From Vombatus ursinus (lineage: Eukaryota > Chordata > Mammalia > Diprotodontia > Vombatidae), in contig NW_020946557.1 in NCBI RefSeq assembly GCF_900497805.2, positions 187,532 through 251,531 of the forward strand: a stretch of 64,000 nucleotides of DNA, written 5' to 3'. Below, piece after piece: positions 11,141 through 22,629 of the stretch. The notes beneath the pieces are model-generated. The model made no database searches, was not told the DNA's origin, and saw only the letters and a program-made list of their open reading frames with translations. The position numbers and the translations under genes were made by a program. The first letter of the stretch is position 1, and every line of letters begins with the position of its first letter.

Positions 11141-11700
11141 ACCAGGGTGATTATCTGCTTTACAAAAGATACAATTCCTTTGACTAGCAAGTTCCTTTGG
11201 TACAGTTCAAATGACATAATTTACAGAACACATTTTTCTACCAAACTTATCAGGTTCATAACTCTTGTACAAAGCAAAGAGCTTTTGTATTCTAGGAAAA
11301 CACAAAGGAAGGAAGAACATGGAAGGGTCACAACTAGTCACTATACTTTCAGTGTCCTAAAAGAAGTATGTAAGTATGTATGATCTTCCCATGCAATGTA
11401 TTCCAGTGTCATACAATCCTTACTGTCAAAATAGTTGTCCACTTCCCTGCTCAATTTTAATTTAAGGCCATTTTTCCTGATGTTACCATTTGTATAAATG
11501 GAGAAGATATGCATCATCACTTTCTGTTCAAAAAGACACTGAGAACTGACATAAAATTCTGGATCATATTAGTCATAATAACTCTGTCAATCATAATTTT
11601 TATATTAATAAGCTTCAGACTGAACTTGTTTTTATTTATTATTGTCATTTAGGTATCCCCTTCTCTCATATTTCAATAATGATTTTAGGAAAGACTTAAA
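11141..11700. other. Intron stretch, nothing recognised
   Basis: AT-rich sequence between the tandem duplication and the exon-like ORF. No repeat family or conserved coding signal was recognised. Confidence 0.5.
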
Positions 11701-11720
11701 GTATTTTCTGATAATTTTAC

Positions 11721-11906
11721 CTTACTTATGGATGGTGCCTCTGAGATGTAAGCATCAAAGAAAGCAGATGTCGAATAAGTAGCTTTCTGAGCATCTCCAA
11801 GTCTTATTAAAGGGTCTTGCATCTCCCCACCCTGAAGTCTCTTGAAATTTAATGAACGTATTTCATTCACCTCAAAATTCACCCCATAATCTTATCAACT
11901 TTTTCT
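11721..11906 (-). other. Exon-like antisense ORF in REV3L intron (unproven)
   Basis: On the minus strand an open stretch encodes DYGVNFEVNEIRSLNFKRLQ, GGEMQDPLIRLGDAQKATYS and TSAFFDAYISEAPSISK. It is preceded by a pyrimidine-containing TTAGCTGCAG and followed by AAG|GTAAAA (with GTAAGG five bases earlier), so it looks like an exon. However, an in-frame stop lies just upstream within the would-be exon, and the phase does not fit between the REV3L exons on either side. I do not recognise the peptide. It could be a chance ORF, a decayed retrocopy fragment or an alternative exon. Confidence 0.25.
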
Positions 11907-12033
11907 CTGCAGCTAACAAAATATAGCAAATATTTCCTTAAAAAATTTAATACAAATGATGTTTGACATGATAACATTTTTTGTTTGACATGTTTGTTAT
12001 GGTAACATCCCCCTCAAACAAATGAAACATTAC

Positions 12034-12152
12034 CTGTATAGATCTGTCTTGTTATCAAACCAATCAGACAATACCCGAAATGTGAAGAGAGGAAAACGTT
12101 GGTGAAGAACATGAAAACTCACATTTTCAAAGGTATAGTTGGTTAGAGCCAC
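12034..12152 (-). CDS. REV3L: REV3L exon, exonuclease-like domain
   Basis: The exon is 119 bp (39 codons plus two bases) and encodes VALTNYTFENVSFHVLHQRF, PLFTFRVLSDWFDNKTDLY and a split Arg. The acceptor is TTTTTCCAG and the donor is ACAG|GTAATG. The protein is almost identical to human as recalled. It covers the region before the expected ExoIII Tyr-x3-Asp motif. Confidence 0.97.
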
Positions 12153-12539
12153 CTGGAAAAATTTAAGTAATTATTATAATGTTTCTTTATTTAAATGTCA
12201 TATTCATCTGGAAGGTTTCAGATACTGCTTAAAACCTTTAGTGATAGATTTAAAAACCACTTTTAATAGTAACTTTGCATATCACTGAAATGAATTAAAA
12301 TAAAATTCAAATCATATTCAAATTAAAATAATACTCAATTTAGAAAAAAAGTGTTTCACTCACAAATGCCATTAATTAAGTTAATTTTGTATCATTTCCA
12401 GGGTTGTTTTCTGATGGCAAGCTGTCTAATGGAATTACATTAACTTTTGAGATGTGCCAAATTAAAAAGATTTTGCCTCAAGGAGTTGCTTTAGTAACTA
12501 CACCTCTCATTTTATGGTTGATTTTGTGCTGCCTTGTTT

Positions 12540-13255
12540 CTTAAGAGAAGAATGGATGAAAGCTTCATCGGCATTTACCCATTTGTAAAATATCCAGATG
12601 AAAGTTGGATTGATGTGAAATTATTTGTTAACCTACTCTTGAGTAGAACATTGGGAATGCGGTTGTGAAGAAGGCAGCTTACTAGAATTGTGGCAAAGAG
12701 GGCAATGATCATCCTCAAAGGAGGGTGAAGCAGAAGTGGTATTTGGGAGTACACTACAAAAGATGACTCAGTCAGATGGAGCAATATGATGGTGAGTTCC
12801 TGAGGCAGAAATAGCATGAAGGCAGGAGACAGCTGGGAGGGGAGACTAAATCTAGACATTTGCTGGAAGTCTCTTTTTGCTCAAACCAGATTACTCAATA
12901 AATTCTTGACTTGCCTTTTTGATAATTTCATCTTTCAGAAAGTAAAGGAAACAAGGAAAAGAATTACTAATCTGAATTTCAGTGTGACCCACAAGGAGAA
13001 ATGGTTTGGCAAAGTGAAAATGATGAAAGTTTCCTTTGTGTTCAAGACAGACAGATTAGGAGAGGCTTATTAGACTTCTGAAGAGCAGATCTTAGAAGGT
13101 TCAGAGAAAAGATGGAGACGAGGCCTTGGAACAGATTCTGAAAAAAAAAAGTTTGGCTCAAGGAGAAAAAGAGACTCTTGACAATGTAATTCTAAAAAAA
13201 AAAATTAAAATGATCTTAATGAGGAAAAAAAAGGGGGGAGGTATTTAAAGAGACT
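12540..13255 (+). mobile_element. CR1/L3-clade LINE fragment, left part
   Basis: Decayed LINE coding sequence. A stretch near 12816-13070 (LDICWKSLFAQTRLLNKFLT ... DNFIFQKVKETRK ... VTHKEKWFGKV) matches the post-endonuclease part of CR1-type ORF2 (LDLxFTNREG...V). The same orientation resumes at 14040, after an L1 tail. Confidence 0.5.
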
Positions 13256-13439
13256 AATGGGGTATATGGGGAACTCAGATTTTAAAAGGACAAAAAATGT
13301 GAGTGTGGGCACAAAACACTGGCATATCCTTAAAAGACTGATGGGAAGACTAAGTCTCAGAATAAGCCAGTACTTTGAATACTACTATCAACAATATTCT
13401 TTATATTCTTTAAGAAAGGGGGAAAGAGAAGGGGAAAGG

Positions 13440-14037
13440 ACTGACATTTATAAAAATATTTTGTAGCAGCTCTTATGGTGGTGGCAAAAAATCGGCAAAT
13501 GGGGAATGGCTGAACAAGTTGTGGTATGTGAATGTAATGGAATATTGTTCCATAAGAAATGTTGAGCAGGCAGACTTCAGAAAAACCTGGAAAAACTTCC
13601 ATGAAATGATGCTGAAGGAAATGAGCAGAACCAGGAGAACACTGTACATAGTAACAGCAATTTTGTGAGATGACCGACTTTGTTATACTTAGCTCTTCTG
13701 AGCAATGCAATAATCTAAGACAATTCCAAAAGACTCATGATGGAAAATGTTATCCATATCTAGAGAAAGAACTGTGGAGTCTAAATGCTGATTGAAGCAC
13801 ACAATTTTCTCTCTTTTTCTTTTTTTTGTTTTTTTCTTTCTCATGGTTTTTCCCTTTTGTTCTGATTCTTCTTTCACAACATGACTAATGGGGAAATATG
13901 TTTAATATGATTATACATGTATAGCCTATATCAGATTGCATGCCATTTTGGGGAGGAGATAGTGGAGGCAAATTTAGAACTCAAAATCTTATAAAAGTGA
14001 ATGTTGAAAACTAAAAATAAATAAATTTTTAAAAAAA
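13440..14037 (+). mobile_element. L1 3' end, marsupial type
   Basis: The landmarks 'ggggaatggctgaacaagtt', 'gtaatggaatattgttcc', 'gagcagaaccaggagaacac' and 'gactcatgatggaaaatg' lead to an AATAAA-rich tail. It is a 5'-truncated L1 that splits the CR1/L3 LINE. Confidence 0.85.
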
Positions 14038-14039
14038 AG

Positions 14040-14570
14040 GGGGAAAGAACAGCAAAGAAAGATTTGCCCTGATGCCTGGGAAAGTAACAGGTGAGAAGAA
14101 AGAACTTTTCAACTTCAGTAATTTCTGTTTTTGTTTTTTTTAATTAAAGAGAATTATCTTTATACTGAAAAGGCTAGGACAATGGTTAGGAAGGAACCAA
14201 AACCCAGGATAAGTGAGCAGATAAAAGAGAAGGACTATACCACTCTAAATACGTTCAAGATCCCTGACCTGAACAAATTGTATCCAAAGATTTTGAAAGA
14301 ATTTGTAGGTATGATTATGGAAGTTGATTATCTTTGAGGCATTCTGGCAAATGGGAAATGTGCTACAGGACTAGAGATGGGCAAATGCCCTAATTTTCAG
14401 AAAGAACGAGAAAATTCTTTGAACTATAAGCTGATGAGCTTGAATTTTTTGTGTAAAAATTCCAAAACAGATTATTGAAGAAATGTTTTGTGAGCCAAAT
14501 AGGGGAGTAGTGATCGCTAAGAGCCAAACTCTATGGGTTGATTGCTTTAGATCCAGAAAGGACCTAGGTA
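14040..14570 (+). mobile_element. CR1/L3-clade LINE fragment, right part (RT-like)
   Basis: The region contains 'gaactataagctgatgagct' followed by 'ccaaaacagattattgaaga', corresponding to the reverse transcriptase block N-Y-R-P-V-S-L-T-S-x-P-x-K-x-x-E-Q-I-I of CR1-type LINEs. It continues 12540-13255 after the inserted L1 tail. It is heavily decayed. Confidence 0.45.
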
Positions 14571-14699
14571 GGGAGCCTTTTTCCAACTCAATGTTTTCTC
14601 TAGGCTTAGAAAGCTCTGGCTCCAGGTCATTCCTGTGATGAGATATATTAAAAATCAATATCCCACTAATATTCAGAATGCCTAAACTGGCCTTCTCTC

Positions 14700-15172
14700 T
14701 GTTCCTCACATGGGACAGACATCACATCTTTCATCTTTGTGACTTTAGTGACACAGTTCTCTCCATGCCTGGAATGTACTATCACCTTACCACTGCCTCA
14801 TGGAATCTTTCTTAAATCTTTTTTTTTAAAATCTTTAAAACTGTCATTTTTATTATATAGGCCTTACCCATGAACAATTAATATTCCTCCGATCTTTAAG
14901 ACGCAGCTCAGGTACCACCCTTTTTGTATAGTTTTTTCTGACCCCTTCACCTGCTAGTGAGGGAATCCCTCTCAAGATACCTTGTATTTACTTATTTTGT
15001 ATTTAGCTTTTATATATACATATACATCCTTCTTGTCTGCCTCATTAGAACTTAAGTATCTTGCAAACAGAGTTTCTTCATTTGCTGTATCTGTAGCTCG
15101 AGCACGTTGCACTGGGCCTGATGCAGTGGGTGAACAGTAAATACTTGCTGGCTGACTGACTGACTCACTGAC
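14700..15172 (+). mobile_element. L2-type 3' end, with short L1 piece inside
   Basis: L2 landmarks are 'catgcctggaatgtactatc', 'cagctcaggtaccaccct', 'ttgtatttacttattttgta', 'cattagaacttaagtatc' and 'acagtaaatacttgctgg'. At about 14830-14898 a roughly 70-bp piece matches antisense L1 ORF2 (compare 18175-18240; 'cccatgaacaattaatattc'). Either a tiny L1 insertion or a gene-conversion patch sits in the L2. Confidence 0.55.
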
Positions 15173-16085
15173 ATGAGGTCAACTAGCTGTCCTGAAGGGG
15201 AGCTGCCAAGTGGTTTGAAGTATCTTCTGCTACTGTGAAAACTGTCAGTTTATTTCAGTGATCTCTGAAGAGTGACGAACTATTAATCCCCAACATCCAC
15301 ACATTTCTGATGCTCTGATGTGGATGAAGACAGAGGAGATGATTTACAGTAACAACAGTCTAAAAAGTTCAGGAATATTTGTGCTCTCAGAAATTCCTCT
15401 GGGAAGTCCCAAGTTTTTAAAGATCTTCACTCAATGATTTAATAACTTGGGGTGACATGTGACACACATGATCTAGCTAGCTGCACTTTGGCTCTAAGCA
15501 GGCCAAGAGTCCTTTGATAATCTGGCTCAATTCTGTTGTCACATGTAATGCACGTGCTCATTCCAAGGAATCTTTTAAAGTTATCATAGCTTGTTATGTA
15601 CAGTGGACACTGTGAATAAAACGTAACATTTAATTCTGCTACACTATCCCCAAATTCTATTTATAGAAAGATCTTCTTTTAAGTTATTGGGTGCACTTCT
15701 GTTTTGAAATCTACGAAAACATCACACTGAGCCAGAATAAAGTTACCTACTCCTTTGCGTGCTCTTTCTTCTATTAGTAAGGAAAATATGTGCTGAATGC
15801 ACATCGAAAAAGGAGATGCTTCTAAGGTGTATATTTGGAAAAGGCCAAACAAATTTAATGCACACTATAGAAAATATGAGAAAAAAGGGAAGAGAGGATA
15901 CAGAAGCCAAGTAGGAGAGAGAAAGAATCTTAAAAGATTTTTAATAAGAACAGTACTTTCTATACTGACACATATAAGCTAGGTAGTCTCACCCAAATGA
16001 TGGCACAAGACATCTTTGGAATGCCAACTATTCAGTATGTCTCAGGATGGCCAGCAAAGTCAGTGAGTATATTTATTTAGAAAAT
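15173..16085. other. Intron stretch, nothing recognised
   Basis: Intron sequence of ordinary composition between an L2 fragment and a SINE. No coding signal or known repeat was recognised. Confidence 0.5.
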
Positions 16086-16087
16086 AG

Positions 16088-16238
16088 AGGCAGCTAGGTG
16101 GCACAGTGGATAGAGGACTGGCCCTGGAGTCAGGAGGACCTGAGTTCGAATTCAACTTCAGACACATAACATTTTATAGCTGTGTGACTCTGGGCAAGTC
16201 ACTTAATCCCAACTGCCTCACCAAAAAAACAAAAAAAA
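16088..16238 (+). mobile_element. MAR1/WSINE1-type SINE
   Basis: 'aggcagctaggtggcacagt', 'ctggagtcaggaggacctga', 'tgtgtgactctgggcaagtc' and an A-rich end. Target-site duplication not clear. Confidence 0.9.
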
Positions 16239-16990
16239 AGTAGTTTTGGGGTGATTGTGTACGGGTTGAAGGGAAGGAAAATAGAAGGTAATCCAAGAAT
16301 ACTAGAAAAAAAAAGACACTCTACTAAAAATGTGTGCTTCTCCACATGAATGTTTTCCATTGATATCAACGACATATAGGGGACATTCAGGTCAGGAACT
16401 TCACCATTCTGAACGGTGAGAATTTTTATCAAAGTTATTTGCTGTTTCATGTGTATAACTAACGTAACTTAAGACCTAATCATTCGAAATTTGGGGGTAG
16501 AATATTCCTTATTTTCCCAAAGTGACTGGCTAACAAATCTACGACAACAAGGGGACTTAAAACATAGCTTTCGGATTCATGCTAAGTACCCTTAATTTCT
16601 ATATATGACAAAGGCATCATCAATGAAAAAAATGCCATTCTTAAAAATTTCCAGGAGCAGAGGTGCTGTAATTTGTTTTAACAGAATGTTCTAGTGCTTA
16701 AACACTTTCACTGTTAAGTAGTTCTTGCTGAAATCTAGCTTATAATATTCAAAATGAATTTGTCTAAGACACTGTATTTAGAGCACAGTTTTATATTAAG
16801 GAAAAAAGTAACATGATGAAAGTATAAAATATTTCTTATATAATAAAGCACACAAATTCTACAGACATTTATAAGTATTCCTAAGATACTTCAGAAACAA
16901 ATAAAAATGGGAAGTCAGTAAGAAAATGGAAGTCAGTTTGCCAATTCACAAGCATCCCTGCAATTTCCAGTTCTTAGCCCCCACAACCCC
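16239..16990. other. Intron stretch with a short dispersed repeat
   Basis: Mostly unrecognised. The block at about 16616-16725 ('catcaatgaaaaaaatgcca' ... 'ttttaacagaatgttctagt' ... 'ttcactgttaag') recurs in the same orientation at about 23893-23999. See findings. Confidence 0.5.
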
Positions 16991-16999
16991 CACAAAGAG

Positions 17000-18265
17000 A
17001 GCTTGCTATAAATATTTTAGAATATATGAGTTCTTTTCCTTTTTCTATAATCATCTTTGGAAACAGACCCAGTAGTGGTATTGCTGGGTCAAAGGGAATA
17101 TAATAACTCTCTGGGCATAATTCCAGATTTCTCTCCAAAATGGTTGGATCAGTTCACAATTCTACCAACAATGAATTAGTGTCCCAATTATTCTACATCC
17201 CCTCCAACATTTGTTGCTTTCCCCTTCAAGCAGTTTAGCCTGATAGGTGTAAAATGATATCAAGGTTGTTTTAATTTGCATTTCTCTAATCAATAATGAT
17301 TTAGAACATTTTTTTTATATGACTATAAACTGTTTCAATTTCTTCATCAGAAAACTGCTTGTTTATATCCTTTGACCATTTATCAATTGGGGAATAATTT
17401 GTATTCTTACAGATTTGACAAAGTTCTCTATATATTTGAGATATAAGACTTTTATCTGAGAAACGTGTCTACAGAATTTTTTTCCCTCAATTTTCTCCTT
17501 TCCTTCTGACCTTGGCTACACTTGTTTTATTTGTACAAAACCTTTTAGATTTAATGTAATTGAAATTGTCCATTTTATACCTCATACTGCTCTCTATATC
17601 CTGTTTATTTATAAATTGCTCACCTACTCATAAGTCTGACAGATAATATATTCCATGTTCTGCAAATTTTCTGGTAATATCTCTTTTTATATCAAGGTCA
17701 TATATCCATTTTGGTATACTGGTGTATATTGGGACACCAGTACCAATATACTTGGTATATTAGTAACTAGTGTAAGATAATTGTCTGTGCCTAATTTCTG
17801 CCAGATTGCTTTCTAGCTTTCCTAATAATTTTTACCAAATAATAAATTCTTATCTAAAAACTTAAATCTTTACATTTTTCAAACACAAGATTCCAATAGT
17901 CACTTGCTGCTGTAAACTGTATGCCTACTATGTTCCACTGATCTACTTTTCTGTTTCTTAGTACCAGAGAGTTTTGATAATTATTGCCTTACATTATTGT
18001 TTGAGATCTGGTACTGCTAAACCTCCTTCCTTGACATTTTAAAAAATTAGTTCCTTTGACATTCTTGAACTTCTGTTTTTCCAAATGAATTCTGTTATTA
18101 CTTTTTCTAACTCAGTAAAATAATTTTTTGGCAATTTAGTTGGGATGGCATTGGATATATAAATTAGTTTATGTAAAATTGTCATTTTTATTATATTAGC
18201 CTTGCCTTCCCATGAACAATTAATATTCCTCCAATTATTTAAATCTAATTTTATTTGCATAAAAA
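17000..18265 (-). mobile_element. Older antisense L1, 3' half (part 1)
   Basis: On the minus strand the segment 18039-18265 encodes IKLDLNNWRNINCSWEGKAN, IIKMTILHKLIYISNAIPTK and LPKNYFTELEKVITEFIWKN, the conserved post-RT region of L1 ORF2 (human: [20 protein letters not shown]). Downstream, toward 17000, come the usual L1 3' landmarks, including the complement of 'ccctttgacccagcaatacc'. The element is interrupted at 18274 by a sense-strand element and resumes at 21158. Confidence 0.9.
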
Positions 18266-18274
18266 GTTTTTTTA

Positions 18275-21157
18275 GATTTCCGCTTCCGGGAGCCAAGATG
18301 GCAGAGTAAGACGTGAATTGCTCTTACCCTCCCTTATTAACCCCTGAAAGCCCAGAAAATATCATCCCAGGAAAAACCCTGGAACAGCTGAACCAGAAGA
18401 AAGATGGAGTGCAGCAGTCTAGTAGCCCAGGTAGCTTGAGGGGTTAACCAGAAAGGCTCTTCTTACCCTGGGGGAAGGGGAGCAGTATAGAACGGGAGGT
18501 GTCCTAGCAAACTAGTGCAAAGTCCCACCTTAGCATACCAGGAGGAGATCCTGAAGCCCAGGTGGTGGAGCAGGCAAACACCAACACCTGGACCCCCAAG
18601 TGCCTCACTGAGGAAACCAGCTTGGAAAACCACCATGTGCCTGGGCATTCTACAGTAACCAGCTCTCCCACTGCCTCAGCAAAACTGAGGGAAGCAGTGC
18701 TCCAAGGGGCCCCAGGAGGATAAACACCCTACAACATCTATCTGAAAAGAGCTGAAGAAAGCGAAAGGAAGGAAAGGTCTGAGTGAGCAGGAAATCTCCA
18801 GGTGCTACACTACCCAATCCTACCCCTAGAGTTCCAGTGTTGCAGATTCCAGCCCAACACCAGGTAAGCTGCCAGAACCCTACAGCCTCCAACTGCCAAC
18901 ACTGGAGGCCCCAGCACACAAAGCCAGTGACTAGGATCTAGGCTTTCAACACAAGAAGCTTGGGTCACTGCTCTCTGTTCCCCAGCAGGGGAGCTCAATC
19001 TCTTTAAAGGCCAGGAAATAAGCAAACACCATGAGCAAAAAGAAACGTACTATAGATTCTTATTATGCGAAGAGTGAAGATCAAGGCAGAAATTCTGAAG
19101 AGGACAACACTGTCAACAAACCCACAGCTGGAACCTCAAAAGGGAATATGAACTGGTCTGAAGCACAAAAAGCCTTCTTGGAAGAACTCAAGAAGGATTT
19201 TAAAAATCAAATAAGACAGGTAAAGGAAAAATTGGGAGAAGAAATGAGAGGTATGCAAGAGAGAGCTTGGAAAAGAAAGGACAAAAACTAACTGTAGAAA
19301 GCAAGTCCTTAAAAAAATACAACTGGCCAAATGGGGCGGGAGATACAAAATCTTATAGAAGAAAACAATTTGTTAAAAATTAGAACTGGGCAAATGGAAG
19401 CTAATGACTCCATGAGAGAGCAAGAATTAGTGAAACAAAAACAAAAGAATGAAAAAGTAGATGAAAACGTAAAATATCTCATTGGCAAAACAACTGACCT
19501 GGAAAATCGATCCAGGAGAGACAATTTAAAAATTATTGGTCTACCTGAAAATCACAATGAAAAACAGAGCCTGGACAGTATCTTTCAGGAAATCATAAAG
19601 GAAAACTGCCCTGAGGTCCTAGAATCAGAGGGTAAAGTAGCCATAGAAAGAATCCACCGATCACCTCCTGAAACAGATCCCAAATTGAAAACACCAAGGA
19701 ATACGGTAGCCAAATTCCAAAATTACCAGGTCAAAGAGAAAATACTGCAAGCAGCCAGAAAGAAACAATTTAAATATCATGGAACCACAGTCAGGATTAC
19801 ACCAGACCTGGCAGCATCTAAATTAAAAGGGCATGGAATATGATATTCCGTAAGGCAAAAGAACTTGGATTACAACCAAGGATCAACTACCTAGTGAAAA
19901 TGAACATGATCTTTCAGGGAGGAGATGGATATTCAACAAAATCTTTCATACCTTCCTGATAAAAAGACCAGAGCTCAACAGAAAATTTGATGTTCAAATA
20001 CACGACTCGAGGGAGACATAAAAAGGTAAATGGGACAGAAAGAAACAACATGTTATTAATAAGGGCATTATATCCCTACAAGGGAAGATGACACTTGTAA
20101 TTCTTGAGAACCGTATTGTTACTACTCCATGTTAAAGGGGTATACATAAAGGGGGTGAGCATAAATTGACTTTGATGTAATGATGAAAAAAACCTAATCA
20201 AGTGGGTTAAATGGATCCAAATAAGTGGATTAATCTGATCTAAGAAACTGTACTGAAAGAAAAGGAAAGGAGGAGGCAGACAAGGGTAAATTACATCACA
20301 GGAAAAGGCACAAAAACCTATTACAGCAGAGGGAAAGAAGGGAGGGAGATGAGCATTGTTTGAACCTTACCGTCATCAGATTTGGCTCAAGAAGGGAATA
20401 ACATAATCAGTTAGGTACAGAAATCTAATATGCCCTATAGGCAGTAGGAAGGAAAAAGGGAAAGAAAAGGGAGGGGGGGATAGAAAGGAGGGAAGAAGTA
20501 GTAAGGGTAAAGGAGAAGAAAAGGGAGGGGGCTAATAGAAGGGAGGTGGGACTGAGGGAGGCGGAGGTCAAAAGCAAAACATTAGTGAGGAAGGAAAAGG
20601 AGAAAGGAGAAAGAAAAGCATAAACAGGGGGTAAAAAGATGGAGAGAAAGATACAGATAGTAATCATAACTGTGAATGTGATATATGAATGTAATGGAAT
20701 ACTATTGTGCTATAAGAAATGAACAGGCAGACTCGAGAAAAACCTGGAAAGACTTGTAATGGGCTGATGCGATGACTAATATTGATAGACTTAACCCGCC
20801 TCAGCAATACAGGAATCTAAGACATCCCCAAAGACCTCATGATGGAAAATACTATCCACAAAGAAGAAAGAACTATGGAGTTTGAATGCAGATCAAAGCA
20901 TACTATTTGCTATTTTTTTCCTTCTGTTGTGTTTTGTTTCCTCTTTTTGGTGGTTCCTCCTATTGGTTCTAATTCTTATTTACAACATCACCAATATGAA
21001 AATATGTTTTTAGGAATGTGTATGTATAGCCTACATCAGATTGAGCACTGTCTTGGCGAGGGAGGTAGGGAGGTAGGAAGGGAGGGGAGAAAAATTTAAA
21101 ACTCAAAAGTTTATGGAAGTGATTGTTGATAAATCAAAATAAATTAATAAAAAAAGG
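18275..21157 (+). mobile_element. ORF2-less L1 relative (HAL1-like), nested, 2.9 kb
   Basis: The 5' end 'gggagccaagatggcagagt' is followed by a GC-richer 5'UTR (to 19030), an ORF1-like region (19031 to about 20020) and a purine-rich 3' region. It ends in a standard L1 3' tail (20670-21157). No ORF2 homology lies between ORF1 and the tail. Exact 9-bp repeats 'gttttttta' at 18266-18274 and 21158-21166 mark the target-site duplication in the older antisense L1. This architecture matches half-L1 (HAL1) elements, which are mobilised by L1 proteins in trans. Confidence 0.85.
19031..20020 (+). pseudogene. L1 ORF1p-like coding region of the HAL1-like element
   Basis: It starts MSKKKRTIDSYYAKSEDQGR, then a Lys/Glu-rich coiled coil (KKDFKNQIRQVKEKLGEEMR; IQNLIEENNLLKIRTGQMEA). 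The RRM-type core follows (RRDNLKIIGLPENHNEK ... IQEIIKENCPEVLESEGKV ... AIERIHRSPP), then the C-terminal domain (KELGLQPRINYLVKMNMIFQ). In-frame stops at about 19289-19320 with a local frame change (the adjacent frame reads LKKIQLAKWG), a stop at 19841-19843 and a shift near the end break it. Expected product: RNA-binding trimer of L1 ORF1p type; now dead. Confidence 0.85.
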
Positions 21158-21238
21158 GTTTTTTTATAATTTTGTTCATATAGTTTCTGGGTTTGTTTTG
21201 GCAGGTGTACTCCAGATATTTTATACTATTTAGAGTTA
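21158..21238 (-). mobile_element. Older antisense L1 (part 2, other side of nested element)
   Basis: On the minus strand it reads roughly tyr-thr-cys-gln-asn-lys-pro followed by asn-tyr-met-asn-lys-ile-ile-lys, matching the ORF2 segment just before the part at 18039-18265 (human: KYLGIQL...LFKENYKPL). The gap is exactly filled by the 18275-21157 insertion. Confidence 0.75.
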
Positions 21239-21427
21239 AGTGGAACTGGAAATTGTGGGGATGCCCATCAACTGGGGAATAGCTGATCATGATGGAATAC
21301 TACTGTGCTATAAGAAATGGTGAGTTCGATGATTTTAGAAAAAGATGGATACAGGAAATAATGAAGAGTGAAATGACCAGAACCAAGAAAACGCTGTATA
21401 TAGTAACAGCATTATCGTTTTAAGAAC
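21239..21427 (+). mobile_element. L1 3' fragment
   Basis: 'atgcccatcaactggggaat', 'gatggaatactactgtgcta' and 'aaccaagaaaacgctgtata' are L1 3' landmarks. They are followed directly by a second, separate L1 3' end. Confidence 0.75.
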
Positions 21428-22420
21428 TACTTTGAATTCCCCAATTGAGAAATGGTCAAAGGATATGAACAGGCAGTTTTCAGATGAAGAAATTAAAGCC
21501 ATCTATAGTCATAAGAAAAAATACTCTAAATCACTATTGATTAGAGAAACGCAAATCAAAACTACTTTGAGGTACCATATCATACCCATCAGGTTGGTTA
21601 ATATGACAAAATAGGAAAATGATATATGTTGGAAAACATGCGGGAAAACTGGAACATTAATACACTGTTGGTGGAGTTGTGAATTGATCTAACCATTTTG
21701 GAGAACAATTTGGAACTATGCCCAAAGGGTTGTAAAAATGTGCATACCCTTTGACCCAGCAACAGCACTTCTAGGGCTGTATGCCAAAGAGATCATAAAA
21801 ACGATAAAAGGACCCACATGTGCAAAAATATTTATAGCAGCTCTATATGTGGTGGCAAAGAAATGGAAACTGAGGGGATGCCCATCAATTGGGGAATGGC
21901 TGAACAAGTTGTGGTATATGAATATAATGGAATACTACTGTGCTTTAAGAAATGATAAGCAAGCAGACTTCAGAAAAATCTGGGAACACGTATTAGACTG
22001 ATGCTGAGTGAAGTGAGCAGAACCAGGAGAACGTTTACACAGTAATAGCCACACTGTGTGATGACTAACTTTGATAGACTTAGCCCTTCTTAGCAATGTA
22101 AGGATTTAAGACATCTCAAAAGTCTCATGATGGAAAATGCTATCCACATCCAGAGAAATAACTATGGAGTTGGAATGCAGATCGAAGCATACTTTTTGCT
22201 CTTTTTTTTCTTCTGTTTTGTTTCTTCTTTCTTGTGGTTCCTCCTATTGGTTCTTATTCTTCTTTACATCATGACTAATGTGAAAATATGTTTAATAGGA
22301 ATGTATATGTAGAAGCTTATATCATATTGCACGCCATCTTGGGGAGGAAGGTAGAGAAAATTTAAAACTCAAAGCTTATAGAAGTGAATGTTGAAAACTA
22401 AAAATAAATTAATAAAAAAT
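21428..22420 (+). mobile_element. L1 3' end, about 1 kb, 5'-truncated
   Basis: It starts 'tttgaattccccaattgaga', runs through 'accctttgacccagcaacag', 'cccatcaattggggaatggc' and 'agtgaagtgagcagaaccag' to 'gaaaactaaaaataaattaa' and an A-rich end. It still shows a long open stretch near its 3' end (FDPATALLGLYAKEIIKTI ... GCPSIGEWLNKLWYMNIMEY), a conserved feature of L1 3' regions. Confidence 0.9.
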
Positions 22421-22629
22421 AATCTGAAATTATACAAGGAAAGTAGAAAAAAATGTTTGTAACTCTTGGCCTAGAGATTATACTGCTGGTACTGTATCCT
22501 GATGTATATTGATATTTTTAAAGCTATAAAAGAGAGCACTGGACTTTAAAAAAAACCAAAACAAAAACAACAGCTTTGAGCAATGAAGTCATTTTGACTA
22601 TTATAAATACCCAAATTAAATACAAAGGA

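Noticed and set aside
21738-22001. Open frame of 87 codons (FDPATALLGLYAKEIIKTI...)
   Set aside because: It is the conserved 3' region of an L1 element, not a host gene.
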